Origin: Actinomadura parmotrematis
Lineage (GTDB): Bacteria; Actinomycetota; Actinomycetes; Streptosporangiales; Streptosporangiaceae
NCBI RefSeq assembly: GCF_019458805.1
Contig: NZ_JAIBOA010000030.1
Coordinates: forward strand, 1-64,000
Direction of reading: 5' to 3'
DNA length: 64,000 nt
Part shown: piece by piece, positions 7,818 through 16,031 of the stretch
Layout of the letters: each line of letters opens with the position of its first letter
Position numbering within the stretch: position 1 is the first letter of the stretch
Made by a program: the position numbers and the translations under genes
Notes under the pieces: generated by a model
Seen by the model: the letters and a program-made list of their open reading frames with translations, nothing else
The model's database searches: none
Told to the model about the DNA's origin: nothing

Positions 7818-9425
7818 TCAGTCGCGGGCGAGCGAGACCTCCTCCAGGTCCAGCTCGTGCAGGACGCGCTCCAGCACCTCGTCGTCGATGCGGCGCTCGT
7901 CGCGCATCCGCACGAACGTCGCGCGCTCGGCGGCCAGCATCTCGCGCCGCAGCCGCCGGTAGGTCGCCGACGGCACCTCCGCGCCGTCCTGCCCCGTGCC
8001 GCCGCCGAGCCGCTCCCAGGCGCGCAGCTGGTTCTGCTCGGCGAGGGTGCGCAGGCGCTCCACCACATCGGCGTCCAGGGCGCCGTCGTCGCGGGTGAGC
8101 TCCTCCAGGCGGTCCAGCGCGGCCCGCGCCGCGGCGTGCTGCGCCCCCGCCTCGGCGACGGTGTCGGCGTAGCGCTCGCGGCCGCCGCCGACGCGCATCC
8201 GCCGGATCAGCGCCGGGAACGTCAGGCCCTGCACCAGCAGCGTGGCGAGCACGGTGGTGAAGGTGAGGAACAGCACCAGGTCGCGGCCGGGGAACGGGTC
8301 GCCCGCCGAGGTGACGAACGGGATCGCGAACGCCGCCGCCAGCGACACCACGCCCCGCATCCCCGCCCAGCCGATCACCACCCGGCCGCGCCAGTCCGGC
8401 GCCCACCGCTCCTCGCCCCGGCCCGACCAGAGCGGCAGGTAGGACGTGGCCACCACCCACAGGAAGCGGGCGAGGACGGTCACGCCGAACACCGCGGCCG
8501 CCCACCAGGCCAGGCTGCCCCAGCCGCGGTCCGACAGGCCGTCCAGCACCGGCGGGAGCTGCAGGCCGATCAGCAGGAACACCACCGACTCCAGGATGAA
8601 GACCATCACCTTCCAGAAGGAGTGGCCGATGAGCCGGGTGATCGCCGGGGAGTCGGTGAACCGGTGCCCGAGGTACAGGCCGCTCACCACGACCGCGATG
8701 ACGCCCGAGGCGTGCACCAGCTCGGCGATCAGGTAGGCGGCGAAGGGCGCGGCGAGCGCCACCGAGTTCTCCACCAGCGGGTCGTTCAGCCGGGTGCGCA
8801 GCCAGTGCAGCGGCGGCCCGAGCAGCAGCCCGACGACGGCGCCCGCGACGGCCGCGTACAGGAACCGGCCGGCGCCCTCGGCGAGGCTGAAGCCGGTGCC
8901 GACCGCCGCCGCGAGCGCGACGCGGAACACCGTGAGCGCGGTCGCGTCGTTGAACAGGCTCTCGCCGACCAGGATCGTCACCAGGCGCCGCGGCAGCCCG
9001 AGCCGCTGCGCGACGCTGACCGCCGCGACCGCGTCCGGCGGCGCCAGGATGGCGCCGAGCACGAGCGCGGGGGCGAGCGGCAGGTCGGGCACCAGCCAGT
9101 ACGCGGCGAACCCGACCAGCAGCGTGCTGAACAGCACCAGCCCGACCGACAGGGCCCCGATCGAGCGGACGTTGTCGCGCATGTTGTAGTACGAGCTCTG
9201 CCACGCCGCCGAGAACAGCAGCGGCGGCAGGAACACGTACAGCACGATCTCGGGTTCCAGCTCGAACTCCGGCACCCCCGGCAGGAAGGACACCACCAGG
9301 CCCGCGATGACCAGGGCGAGCGGGGCGGGCGTGCCGAACCGCCGGGCGAGGGCGGCGACGGCGATCGCGCAGACCGGGATCGCCAGCAGCCAGAGTGCGT
9401 GTGTAGCTCCCACGCCCACGATCAT
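7818..9425 (-). CDS. Na+/H+ antiporter, CPA1 family
   Basis: 535-residue membrane protein with about twelve hydrophobic helices over residues 5-410 and a charged cytoplasmic C-terminal helix region (about 420-535). CPA1/NhaP signatures are present: PPDAVAAVSVAQRLGLPRR followed by GESLFNDATALTVF, which supplies the ion-site Asp residues. It exchanges Na+ (or K+) for protons at the plasma membrane. Single gene; the downstream neighbour on the other strand is the Lrp regulator, and a LysR gene lies upstream on the same strand. Whether either controls it is not shown by sequence. Confidence 0.9.
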   Translation of the reverse strand: MIVGVGATHALWLLAIPVCAIAVAALARRFGTPAPLALVIAGLVVSFLPGVPEFELEPEIVLYVFLPPLLFSAAWQSSYYNMRDNVRSIGALSVGLVLFSTLLVGFAAYWLVPDLPLAPALVLGAILAPPDAVAAVSVAQRLGLPRRLVTILVGESLFNDATALTVFRVALAAAVGTGFSLAEGAGRFLYAAVAGAVVGLLLGPPLHWLRTRLNDPLVENSVALAAPFAAYLIAELVHASGVIAVVVSGLYLGHRFTDSPAITRLIGHSFWKVMVFILESVVFLLIGLQLPPVLDGLSDRGWGSLAWWAAAVFGVTVLARFLWVVATSYLPLWSGRGEERWAPDWRGRVVIGWAGMRGVVSLAAAFAIPFVTSAGDPFPGRDLVLFLTFTTVLATLLVQGLTFPALIRRMRVGGGRERYADTVAEAGAQHAAARAALDRLEELTRDDGALDADVVERLRTLAEQNQLRAWERLGGGTGQDGAEVPSATYRRLRREMLAAERATFVRMRDERRIDDEVLERVLHELDLEEVSLARD

Positions 9426-9458
9426 GGCATGCGCGGCGCCGCCCGCCGGACGGGCAGG

Positions 9459-10370
9459 TCAGCGGGCGTCGCGGTGGGCGTCGCGGTGGGGGTCGCGGCG
9501 CTGCCCCTCGCGGGCGGTCTCCTTGGCGAACGCCAGGAACTCGCGCGCGACCGGCGGCAGCTGCCGGTGCGCGTGCACCAGCCCGATCATCCGGGTGATC
9601 GGGGGCATGAAGGAGCGGACGGCGAGGCCCGCGGTGTCGTCGAGCTGGTTGCGGTACCAGAGCAGCGAGCCCATGCCCGCGCGCACCAGGCCGAGCCAGG
9701 CGCCGCGCTCGTCGGACTCCACGGCCGCCACCGGCGTCGCGCCGACCCGCTCCAGCAGCGCGTCGATCTCGGCGCGGCGGGCGCCGCCGCGCGCCGGCAG
9801 CACCAGCCGCAGGCCGTCCAGGGCGGCGGGCGGCACCGGCTCGCGCAGCCGGAGCGACGGCGGCGAGATGAGCACCACCTCGCGCTGCTCGAAGGGGTGC
9901 GCGGACAGGTCGCCGGGCACCGGCAGGTCGGTGAGCGCGAGGTCGGCGCGGCCCGCGCGCAGCGCCCCGGCCACCGCGTCCCGGCCCGCGCAGCGGATCA
10001 CCCGCACCCGTACCGCCTGCTGCTCGCGGGCGAAGCGGGGGATGAGGCGCCCGGTCAGCTCGGGCTCCAGCGAGCCGGTGGTGGCGATGCGCAGCTCGGC
10101 GCCGCGCCCGTTGGCCTTGGCGACCGACAGGCCCTCGATGGCCTCCACCGCCTCCAGCGCGACCCGCGCCTGCCGCACCACCTGCTCGCCCAGCGCGGTG
10201 AGCACCACGCCGCGCCCCGACCGGGCGAACAGCTCGACGCCGAGCTCGCGCTCCAGCTCGCGCACCGCCCGCGACAGCGCGGGCTGGGCGACGTAGAGAG
10301 CCTGAGCCGCCGACGTCATGGTGCCGTGGTCGGCGGTCGCCACGACGTAGCGCAGCTGCCGCAGATTCAT
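9459..10370 (-). CDS. LysR family transcriptional regulator
   Basis: 303 residues. The N-terminal winged HTH (MNLRQLRYVVATADHG, then QALYVAQPALSRAVRELERE, residues 1-60) and the periplasmic-binding-protein-like effector domain (about 88-290) are typical. I took ATG 10370 rather than the upstream ATG 10388, because LysR proteins begin M(N/E)LRQLRYF. It lies between the antiporter gene downstream and the UBP zinc finger gene upstream, all on the minus strand, with a 124-base gap from the latter. The effector and targets are unknown. Confidence 0.9.
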   Translation of the reverse strand: MNLRQLRYVVATADHGTMTSAAQALYVAQPALSRAVRELERELGVELFARSGRGVVLTALGEQVVRQARVALEAVEAIEGLSVAKANGRGAELRIATTGSLEPELTGRLIPRFAREQQAVRVRVIRCAGRDAVAGALRAGRADLALTDLPVPGDLSAHPFEQREVVLISPPSLRLREPVPPAALDGLRLVLPARGGARRAEIDALLERVGATPVAAVESDERGAWLGLVRAGMGSLLWYRNQLDDTAGLAVRSFMPPITRMIGLVHAHRQLPPVAREFLAFAKETAREGQRRDPHRDAHRDAR

Positions 10371-10494
10371 GCCACGACCGTATGACAACGAACCCTTCCG
10401 GTCTTGGACATAGCCGGAATCGGCCCGGGGAATCGCCGAACGGGCGGGACGACCGTTGCGAAGCGGCAGAAGACGGGCGGAGATCCCGCGCGCG

Positions 10495-10758
10495 TCAGAC
10501 GATCAGCTCGTCGACGAAGCACCAGCGCCAGTCCTCGCCCGGCTCGAACGAGCGGACGATCGGGTGCCCCTCCTTGTGGAAGTGCGCGCTGGCGTGCTTC
10601 ATGGGGGAGGAGTCGCAGCACCCGACGTGCCCGCAGGCCAGGCAGAGCCGCAGGTGGACCCACCGGGTGCCCTCGGCCAGGCACTCCTCGCACCCCTGCG
10701 GGGTGCGGGGCGCCGGGTCGACGTCGGGCAGGTCCGTCACGTGTTCACAGAGAGCCAT
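10495..10758 (-). CDS. Small UBP-type zinc finger protein
   Basis: 87 residues that are almost entirely one ZnF-UBP domain: conserved Cys and His pairs in CEHV, GCEECLAEG, CLACGHVGCCDSS, then KHASAHFHKEGHPIV and a closing WRWCFVDE. In eukaryotes this fold recognises the C-terminus of ubiquitin. Bacteria lack ubiquitin, so the bacterial version presumably binds another free C-terminus or serves as a zinc module. From memory, actinobacterial homologues are often linked to a thioredoxin-reductase-like flavoprotein and a cNMP-domain histidine kinase. Such a pair exists in this window at 43.5-46.6 kb, far from this gene. Confidence 0.85.
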   Translation of the reverse strand: MALCEHVTDLPDVDPAPRTPQGCEECLAEGTRWVHLRLCLACGHVGCCDSSPMKHASAHFHKEGHPIVRSFEPGEDWRWCFVDELIV

Positions 10759-10790
10759 GCGAGCATCGTCGCACGGCGCCGATCACCGGC

Positions 10791-11825
10791 TCACCAGTGG
10801 TCCGGGCTGAACGGCTCGTCCTCGGGCCGGGCCGACCCGCCGAGCAGGCGCAGGTCGGAGTCCACCATCATGGTCACCAGCTCCTCGAAGGTGACCCGCG
10901 GCTCCCAGCCGAGCTGCTCGCGCGCCTTCTTGGGGTCGGCGCAGAGCAGGTCCACCTCGGCGGGCCGGGTGTACCTGTCGTCCAGCACCACGTGCTCCTG
11001 CCAGTCCAGGCCGGCGCTGGTGAAGGCGAACTCCACCAGCTCGCGCACCGACTGGGTCTGCCCGGTGCCGATGACGTAGTCCTCGGGGGTCTCCTGCGCC
11101 AGCATCAGCTGCATCGCGCGGGCGTAGTCGCCGGCGAAGCCCCAGTCGCGGCGCGCCTCCAGGTTGCCGAGCCGCAGCTCCGAGGCGAGCCCGAGCTTGA
11201 TGCGCGCGGCGCCCAGGGTGACCTTGCGGGTGACGAACTCGGCCCCGCGGCGCGGCGACTCGTGGTTGAACAGGATCCCGCTCACCGCGAACATCCCGTA
11301 GGACTCGCGGTAGTTCTGGGTGATGTAGTGCCCGTAGGTCTTGGCCACGCCGTAGGGGCTGCGCGGGTGGAACGGCGTCTTCTCGTTCTGCGGGGTCTCG
11401 CGGACCATGCCGAACATCTCCGACGACGACGCCTGGTAGAAGCGGATCTGCTCGCCGCCCGGCGTGCGCGACGGGCTGATCCCCGACACCACCCGGATGG
11501 CCTCCAGCGTCCGCAGCACCCCCATGCCGGTCACCTCGGCGGTCAGCTCGGCCTGCTGCCACGACATCGGCACGTAGGAGATGGCCCCCAGGTTGTAGAC
11601 CTCGTCGGGCTGCACGCGCTCCACCGCGGAGATCAGGCTGCCCTGGTCGAGCAGGTCGCCGGTGGTGATCTGCACGTCGCCGATGTGCTTGCGCAGCCGC
11701 GACACGTGCGGGTTCGCCTGACCTCGCACCAGGCCCCAGACCTCATACCCCAGGGCGAGCAGATGCTCGGCCAGGTACGAGCCGTCCTGCCCGGTGATGC
11801 CGGTGATGAGTGCTCGCCTGGACAG
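10791..11825 (-). CDS. gmd: GDP-mannose 4,6-dehydratase (apparent CTG start)
   Basis: Converts GDP-D-mannose to GDP-4-keto-6-deoxy-D-mannose, the precursor of GDP-fucose, GDP-rhamnose or perosamine for surface glycans. 344 residues when started at 11825. The nucleotide-binding GITGQDGSYLAEHLL lies at residues 8-22, the catalytic YGVAKTYGHYI (YxxxK) near 190, and the family-typical block YQASSSEMFG near 140. The N-terminal Rossmann strand is encoded only upstream of the first internal GTG (11729). The only start-like codon is CTG at 11825-11823, which has a perfect AGGAGG five bases before it. An in-frame TAA stands farther upstream with no ATG, GTG or TTG between. No other GDP-sugar gene is adjacent. 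Confidence 0.88.
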   Translation of the reverse strand: MSRRALITGITGQDGSYLAEHLLALGYEVWGLVRGQANPHVSRLRKHIGDVQITTGDLLDQGSLISAVERVQPDEVYNLGAISYVPMSWQQAELTAEVTGMGVLRTLEAIRVVSGISPSRTPGGEQIRFYQASSSEMFGMVRETPQNEKTPFHPRSPYGVAKTYGHYITQNYRESYGMFAVSGILFNHESPRRGAEFVTRKVTLGAARIKLGLASELRLGNLEARRDWGFAGDYARAMQLMLAQETPEDYVIGTGQTQSVRELVEFAFTSAGLDWQEHVVLDDRYTRPAEVDLLCADPKKAREQLGWEPRVTFEELVTMMVDSDLRLLGGSARPEDEPFSPDHW

Positions 11826-12000
11826 CGGATCCTCCTGGCTGGATAGGTCGGGCGCGGGCCGTCCGCGGAGCGAACGCCGCGAGCGGTGTGAAACACGAGG
11901 TTAGCGACACTCGTCCGGTGGTGACGAGTGAGGGCGCCGTTTGAACCGAATTTGCTTCGACTTCACGCCGGCGGCCCGGATGTGCGACCGTGGGATCACG

Positions 12001-12843
12001 ATGACCAGCACCGACGACGCGCCGCCGCTGCGGCTGAACGGCCGCGCGCTCGGCCGCTTCTCGATCATGGCTGTGATCAACCGTACCCCCGATTCGTTCT
12101 ACGACCGGGGAGCGACGTTCGGCTTCGACGCGGCGGTCGCCGCCGTCGACCGCGCGGTCGCGGCCGGCGCCGACATCGTGGACATCGGCGGGGTGAAGGC
12201 CGGCCCCGGCGAGGAGGTCGGCGTCGCCGAGGAGCTGCGCCGGGTGGTGGACGTCGTCGCCGCCGTCCGGGACCGCCACCCCGGCGTGGTGATCAGCGTG
12301 GACACCTGGCGCGCCGAGGTCGGCCGCGCCGTCGCCGAGGCGGGCGCCGACCTGCTGAACGACACCTGGGGCGGCCCCGACCCCGAGCTCGCCGCCGTCG
12401 CCGCCGAGTACGGCACCGGCCTGGTCTGCGCGCACGCCGGCGCCCTGGCGCCGCGCACCCGCCCGCACCGGATCGGCTACGCCGACGTCGTCGCCGACGT
12501 CGTCGCGCACGTCACCGCGCAGGCCGAGCGCGCCGTCGCGCTCGGGGTGCGGCGCGAGGCGGTCCTCATCGACCCCGCGCACGACTTCGGCAAGAACACC
12601 CGGCACTCGCTGGAGATCACCCGGCGGCTCGGCGAGCTCACCGCCACCGGCTGGCCGGTCCTCGTCGCGGTCTCCAACAAGGACTTCATCGGCGAGACCC
12701 TCGGCCAGCCCGTCGAGCGGCGCGGCGTCGGCACCCTCGCCGTGCTCGGCGTCTCGGCGCTGCTCGGCGCCCGGGTCTTCCGGGTGCACGACGCGGCGGG
12801 CGCCCGCCGCGCCCTGGCCGCCGTCGCGGCGATCACCGCCTGA
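12001..12843 (+). CDS. folP2: Dihydropteroate synthase homologue, FolP2 type
   Basis: 280 residues with the DHPS TIM-barrel blocks in order: IMAVINRTPDSFYDRGATF (residues 21-39), VDIGGVKAGPGEEVG, SVDTWRAEVGRAV, NDTWGGPDPEL, IDPAHDFGKN and VAVSNKDFIGETLG. The NRTPDSFYDRG variant, NKDFIG instead of SRKxFIG, and AHAGA in place of MHxRG are features I associate with the second actinobacterial paralogue. In M. tuberculosis that paralogue was reported not to have DHPS activity. A role other than sulfonamide-target folate synthesis is therefore likely. ATG 12001 was chosen because the family conservation starts just after it; there is no good ribosome site, and in-frame starts also exist at 11980 and 11941. 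It is divergent from gmd. Confidence 0.82.
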   Translation: MTSTDDAPPLRLNGRALGRFSIMAVINRTPDSFYDRGATFGFDAAVAAVDRAVAAGADIVDIGGVKAGPGEEVGVAEELRRVVDVVAAVRDRHPGVVISVDTWRAEVGRAVAEAGADLLNDTWGGPDPELAAVAAEYGTGLVCAHAGALAPRTRPHRIGYADVVADVVAHVTAQAERAVALGVRREAVLIDPAHDFGKNTRHSLEITRRLGELTATGWPVLVAVSNKDFIGETLGQPVERRGVGTLAVLGVSALLGARVFRVHDAAGARRALAAVAAITA

Positions 12844-12880
12844 CCCGCCGGCCGGCCCGCGGGCCGCTCAGGGCGCGGTC

Positions 12881-13438
12881 TCAGGGCGCCGTCTCGCGGC
12901 GCCGGGCGCGATAGGCCGCCACGTGCATCCGGTTGCCGCAGGTACGGGTGTCGCAGTAGCGGCGGCACCGGTTGCGCGACAGGTCGACCAGCACCCGCGC
13001 GCAGCCCGGCGCCGCGCACGTCCGCAGCCGCTCCAGCTCGCCCGCCGCCACCACGAACGCCAGCGCCATCCCGCCCTCGGCCGCCAGGTGCTCGCCCATC
13101 GGCGCGCCCGGCGCGAAGAAGTGCACGTGCCAGTCGTGGCCGTCGTGGTCGGTGAGGCGGGGGGTGGCGCGCACCTCGGCGACCACCTCGTTGACCAGCG
13201 CCACCGCCGTCGCCGTCCGGGTGGTCAGGAACACCTCGTGGAAGCGCCCCCGCAGCGCGTGCGCCCGCTCCAGATCGGCCCGGGCGAGGCCGCTCACGTC
13301 GCTGAACCGGTTGCGCTCCACGAACGCCCGGAGCGCCTCCAGATCGCCGAGGCCCTCCCGCCCGCAGGCGGCCGGCGAGGTGTTGACCAGATCGACGACC
13401 ACGCCGAGCGCGTGCTCGGCGTCATGATTGAAGATCAC
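12881..13438 (-). CDS. CGNR zinc finger regulator
   Basis: 185 residues. The N-terminal part (about 1-130) is the ABATE-type stress-sensing fold, with NTSPAACGREGLGDLEAL near the start. The C-terminal CGNR zinc finger is clear: CAAPGCARVLVDLS, then RRYCDTRTCGNRMHVAAYRA. These proteins are presumed DNA-binding regulators. GTG at 13438 was chosen because upstream codons lack similarity, and TGGAG precedes it. It converges on folP2 with a 37-base gap. Confidence 0.85.
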   Translation of the reverse strand: MIFNHDAEHALGVVVDLVNTSPAACGREGLGDLEALRAFVERNRFSDVSGLARADLERAHALRGRFHEVFLTTRTATAVALVNEVVAEVRATPRLTDHDGHDWHVHFFAPGAPMGEHLAAEGGMALAFVVAAGELERLRTCAAPGCARVLVDLSRNRCRRYCDTRTCGNRMHVAAYRARRRETAP

Positions 13439-13527
13439 GCTGACTCCAGTATCGGAGGGCCTGGCGGGGGCGGCGCCGCCCCAGCCTATGCCGCCCCCCG
13501 GGGGCCTGCCGCCGCCGCGGCGGCCGC

Positions 13528-14100
13528 TCAGCGGGCGTAGTGCGGGTCGGCCACGACCGGGTAGTAGGCGCCGGTGTGCTGCACCCGCATGGTGAGGGAG
13601 GAGCCCTCCAGGGCGTAGTCGGCCTTCACCGGCCGGAACATCGAGTCGCTCGCCCACGGGTTGTACATCCGGCCCACCGTCGCGCCGTAGCGCAGGTGCA
13701 CCACGTCGTAGCCGCCCGAGGGCATCGCCTCCAGCGCGAGGCCGTCCACCAGCGAGATCGGGAAGCGGAACTCGGCCGGGGCGTCGGCGCCGTGGATCAC
13801 CGTCAGCAGCCGGACCCCGGACGCGGTCGTCTGCGCCACGATGTCGGTGTCCACGTCGATGCCGACGAACACCCGCAGGCTCGGCCGCAGCACCTGCGCG
13901 ACGGTGTCGGCGGCGGTCGCGTCGATGCCGATGTGGATCCGCTGGCCGTCCTTGGTCGGCACCCACACGCCGTCACGCGCGCGCTGGCCCCACGCGACGT
14001 CGGGGTTCTCCAGCTCCTGGGGCTCGTTGCGGCCCCGGGCGACGAGCACCCGGGAGGCGGCGTTCATCGCCGCGGCGGCCCCGTCGCGTGCGTGCCTCAT
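13528..14100 (-). CDS. Conserved hypothetical protein ending in a YPVVADP motif
   Basis: 190 residues, no recognised enzyme motif. The N-terminus (to about residue 25) is Ala/Arg-rich and not a convincing signal peptide. The middle is rich in beta-strand patterns (RIHIGIDATAADTVAQVL, LRVFVGIDVDTDIVAQT). The C-terminus TGAYYPVVADPHYAR carries the YPVVADP motif found at the end of many actinobacterial secreted or surface hypotheticals. Codon use is typical of the genome. ATG 14100 has GAGGGG six bases upstream. It is the last gene of its strand before a quiet region and the tRNA. Function unknown. Confidence 0.65.
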   Translation of the reverse strand: MRHARDGAAAAMNAASRVLVARGRNEPQELENPDVAWGQRARDGVWVPTKDGQRIHIGIDATAADTVAQVLRPSLRVFVGIDVDTDIVAQTTASGVRLLTVIHGADAPAEFRFPISLVDGLALEAMPSGGYDVVHLRYGATVGRMYNPWASDSMFRPVKADYALEGSSLTMRVQHTGAYYPVVADPHYAR

Positions 14101-14394
14101 GGCGTGCCCCTCGTCTTCCGATCCATCACTCGCGTGACATCACACTGTTCTGGGTTTACCACGGGGAAGCGTGACACGACCGGGCTTGGCCCGCACTCGT
14201 GTGTTATGCGTCGTATACCCCGTGCGACGTTGGACCTTACACCACGCTTATCTCCCGCGGATCTCTCGTCCCGCCCCTCTCGCCGCCCGTGACCGCCCGG
14301 TTCGTCCCCCTTCCGGACGCGCGGACGGAAAAGGAATTGCCGCTGATCGTGAACCTGCCCATGCTGGTGCGCATCGAAGAGAACGAAAGCGCGA
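14101..14394. other. Intergenic region before tRNA-Trp, with a possible small ORF
   Basis: A less GC-rich region that should carry promoters for the leftward hypothetical gene and the rightward tRNA. An open frame runs from GTG 14199 to TGA 14402. Its last 25 codons (ending MLVRIEENESAKG) have high third-position GC, but its stop lies inside the tRNA acceptor stem and no ribosome site is clear. I leave it unannotated as a gene. Confidence 0.4.
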
Positions 14395-14469
14395 AGGGGT
14401 GAGCCACCGGTTAGGCGGCTGGTCTCCAAAACCAGCGAAAAGTAGGTTCGACTCCTACCGCCCCTGCCA
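14395..14469 (+). tRNA. tRNA-Trp, anticodon CCA
   Basis: A cloverleaf can be drawn. Acceptor stem AGGGGTG (14395-14401) pairs with CGCCCCT (14459-14465), with discriminator G 14466 and an encoded CCA (14467-14469). Anticodon stem CTGGT / ACCAG encloses the loop CTCCAAA with anticodon CCA at 14426-14428. T-arm GTAGG / CCTAC encloses TTCGACT. The D arm is short (GCC / GGC around ACCGGTTA), so the segment between acceptor and anticodon stems is only 17 bases. A GC-rich hairpin terminator follows at 14500. Confidence 0.88.
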
Positions 14470-14499
14470 CGACCGGCGATCCGCGACGGAACGCACGAC

Positions 14500-14542
14500 G
14501 GCGGCGGCGCCGCGAACCCCCGGGGTTCGCGGCGCCGCCGCC
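14500..14542. terminator. Long GC hairpin between tRNA-Trp and aminotransferase (bidirectional)
   Basis: A perfect 21-base inverted repeat (14500-14520 and 14522-14542) with almost no loop; GCGAACCCC meets GGGGTTCGC at the centre. There is no T-run. It sits between the 3' end of the plus-strand tRNA and the 3' end of the minus-strand aminotransferase gene, so it can end both transcripts. Confidence 0.7.
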
Positions 14543-14559
14543 GCTCGTCGCGGGGCCGG

Positions 14560-15924
14560 TCAGCTCGCGAGCGCCGCCGGGGCCTGCCCGCCGCGACCGG
14601 GGGCACCGTGTCCGGAAGCGGCCTCCCCGCCGAGATCGGCGAGGACCTCCGACAGGCGGTCCAGCCCGGCGGCGATCCACGGCAGCGACGCGGGGTCGGG
14701 ATGGCCGAGCGCGGCGAGGCGCTGCTCGTCGTCCGCGCCGTACAGCAGGCTCGGCGCCACCCGCATCCGCAGCGCCGCCGGGTCGTCGCCGAACACCGCG
14801 CCGGGCAGGACGCCCACGCCGTAGCGCTCCAGCAGCAGGTCCGTCAGGTCCGACCCCTCGCGCACCCCGTGAGAACGTTCCAACCGGTCCCGCATCGGCT
14901 CCAGGTCGGGGTAGAGGTAGAACGCCGCCTGCGGGCGGTGCAGCAGCGCCCCGGCCCGCTCGAAGCGGTCCGCGACGGCGCCGGCGATCCGCGCGTGCAG
15001 GCGGCGGCTGCGGTCCACCCGCTCGACGAGCTCGGGGGGCTCGGCGAAGGCGTGGGCGGCGGCGTGCTGCACCGGCGCGGGCGGGCTCGACCAGATCTCG
15101 CTCGCCAGGCCGAGCAGCGAGGCGCGCAGCGCCCGGCCGAACGGGCCGTCCGGCAGGCGCGCCACCCCGATCCGCCAGCCGCCCGCCGCCAGGTTCTTGC
15201 TGAGCGCGGTGGTCACCACCGTCCGCTCGGGCGCCCAGCGGGCGGGGCTCGGCACGTCCCGGGCCGGATCGTGCACGAGGTCCCGGTAGATCTCGTCGGA
15301 GACCAGGACGAGGTCCAGGTCGCGGGCGACCCGGCACACCTCGCGCACGGTGGCCGCCGAGGCGAGCGTCCCGGTGGGGTTGTCGGGCAGCGTCAGCACC
15401 ACCGCGCGCACCGTCCGCCCGCGCGCGCGGGCGCCGGTCACCGCCGCGGCCAGCAGCGCGGGGTCGGGGACGCCGCCCTCGCCGGGGCGGGTCGGCACGT
15501 GCAGGGCCGCGGCGCCGGAGAGGGCCGCCTGCGCCGCGTAGGTGACCCAGCTCGGCGCGGGCACCGCCAGGTCCCCGCCGAGCGCGGTGATCAGCGCGTA
15601 CAGCAGGGGCTTGCTGCCCGGCCCGGCGACGACCAGGTCCGGATCGGTGGCGAGGCCGCGGCGGTTCCAGTAGCCGGCCGCGGCGGCGCGCAGCGCGGGC
15701 GACCCGGCGACCGGGCCGTAGGCGCCCCGCCCGGCGCCCGCGGCCAGCTCCCGGGTCAGCGACGGATGCAGGGGGATGCCGGCTTCGCCGAACCCGAACG
15801 GCAGCACCCGCACCCCCTCGCGCCGCTTGCGGGCGATGGCCTCGTTGATGGCGAGCGTCGGGGACACCGGGACCGGCCGCAGCGCGGTCGCGGCAGGGGA
15901 GGGAGAAGGGTCGGGGGCAGGCAT
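14560..15924 (-). CDS. Pyridoxal-phosphate aminotransferase, class I/II
   Basis: 454 residues, fold-type I aminotransferase. Visible landmarks are the substrate-loop DNPTG (after VVLTLP), SDEIYRDL for the PLP phosphate and ring contacts, and the PLP Lys in ALSKNLAAGGWRIGVARL. It follows the aspartate/aromatic aminotransferase layout (FGFGEAGIPLHPSL, AYGPVAGSPALRAA). The substrate is not evident. ATG 15924 (MPAPDPSPSP) has GGAG upstream and avoids a non-conserved 31-codon extension. A LysR gene is divergent across a 155-base region with a strong dyad, so it is probably the target of that regulator. The C-terminal 20 residues are a Gly/Ala tail. Confidence 0.85.
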   Translation of the reverse strand: MPAPDPSPSPAATALRPVPVSPTLAINEAIARKRREGVRVLPFGFGEAGIPLHPSLTRELAAGAGRGAYGPVAGSPALRAAAAGYWNRRGLATDPDLVVAGPGSKPLLYALITALGGDLAVPAPSWVTYAAQAALSGAAALHVPTRPGEGGVPDPALLAAAVTGARARGRTVRAVVLTLPDNPTGTLASAATVREVCRVARDLDLVLVSDEIYRDLVHDPARDVPSPARWAPERTVVTTALSKNLAAGGWRIGVARLPDGPFGRALRASLLGLASEIWSSPPAPVQHAAAHAFAEPPELVERVDRSRRLHARIAGAVADRFERAGALLHRPQAAFYLYPDLEPMRDRLERSHGVREGSDLTDLLLERYGVGVLPGAVFGDDPAALRMRVAPSLLYGADDEQRLAALGHPDPASLPWIAAGLDRLSEVLADLGGEAASGHGAPGRGGQAPAALAS

Positions 15925-16031
15925 CGAGAGGGCTCCAGAACGGTGAGGGAAAGGCGTGCGGGGCCGAGGGGGCGGGAGGAAATCGCTGGTCAGCGACCCG
16001 GCCGGGGACGCGTCCATGCTTTCGCGCGGCT

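Noticed and set aside
14097..14606. Open frame antisense to tRNA-Trp
   Set aside because: It spans the tRNA and its terminator hairpin on the opposite strand and shows no protein-like features.
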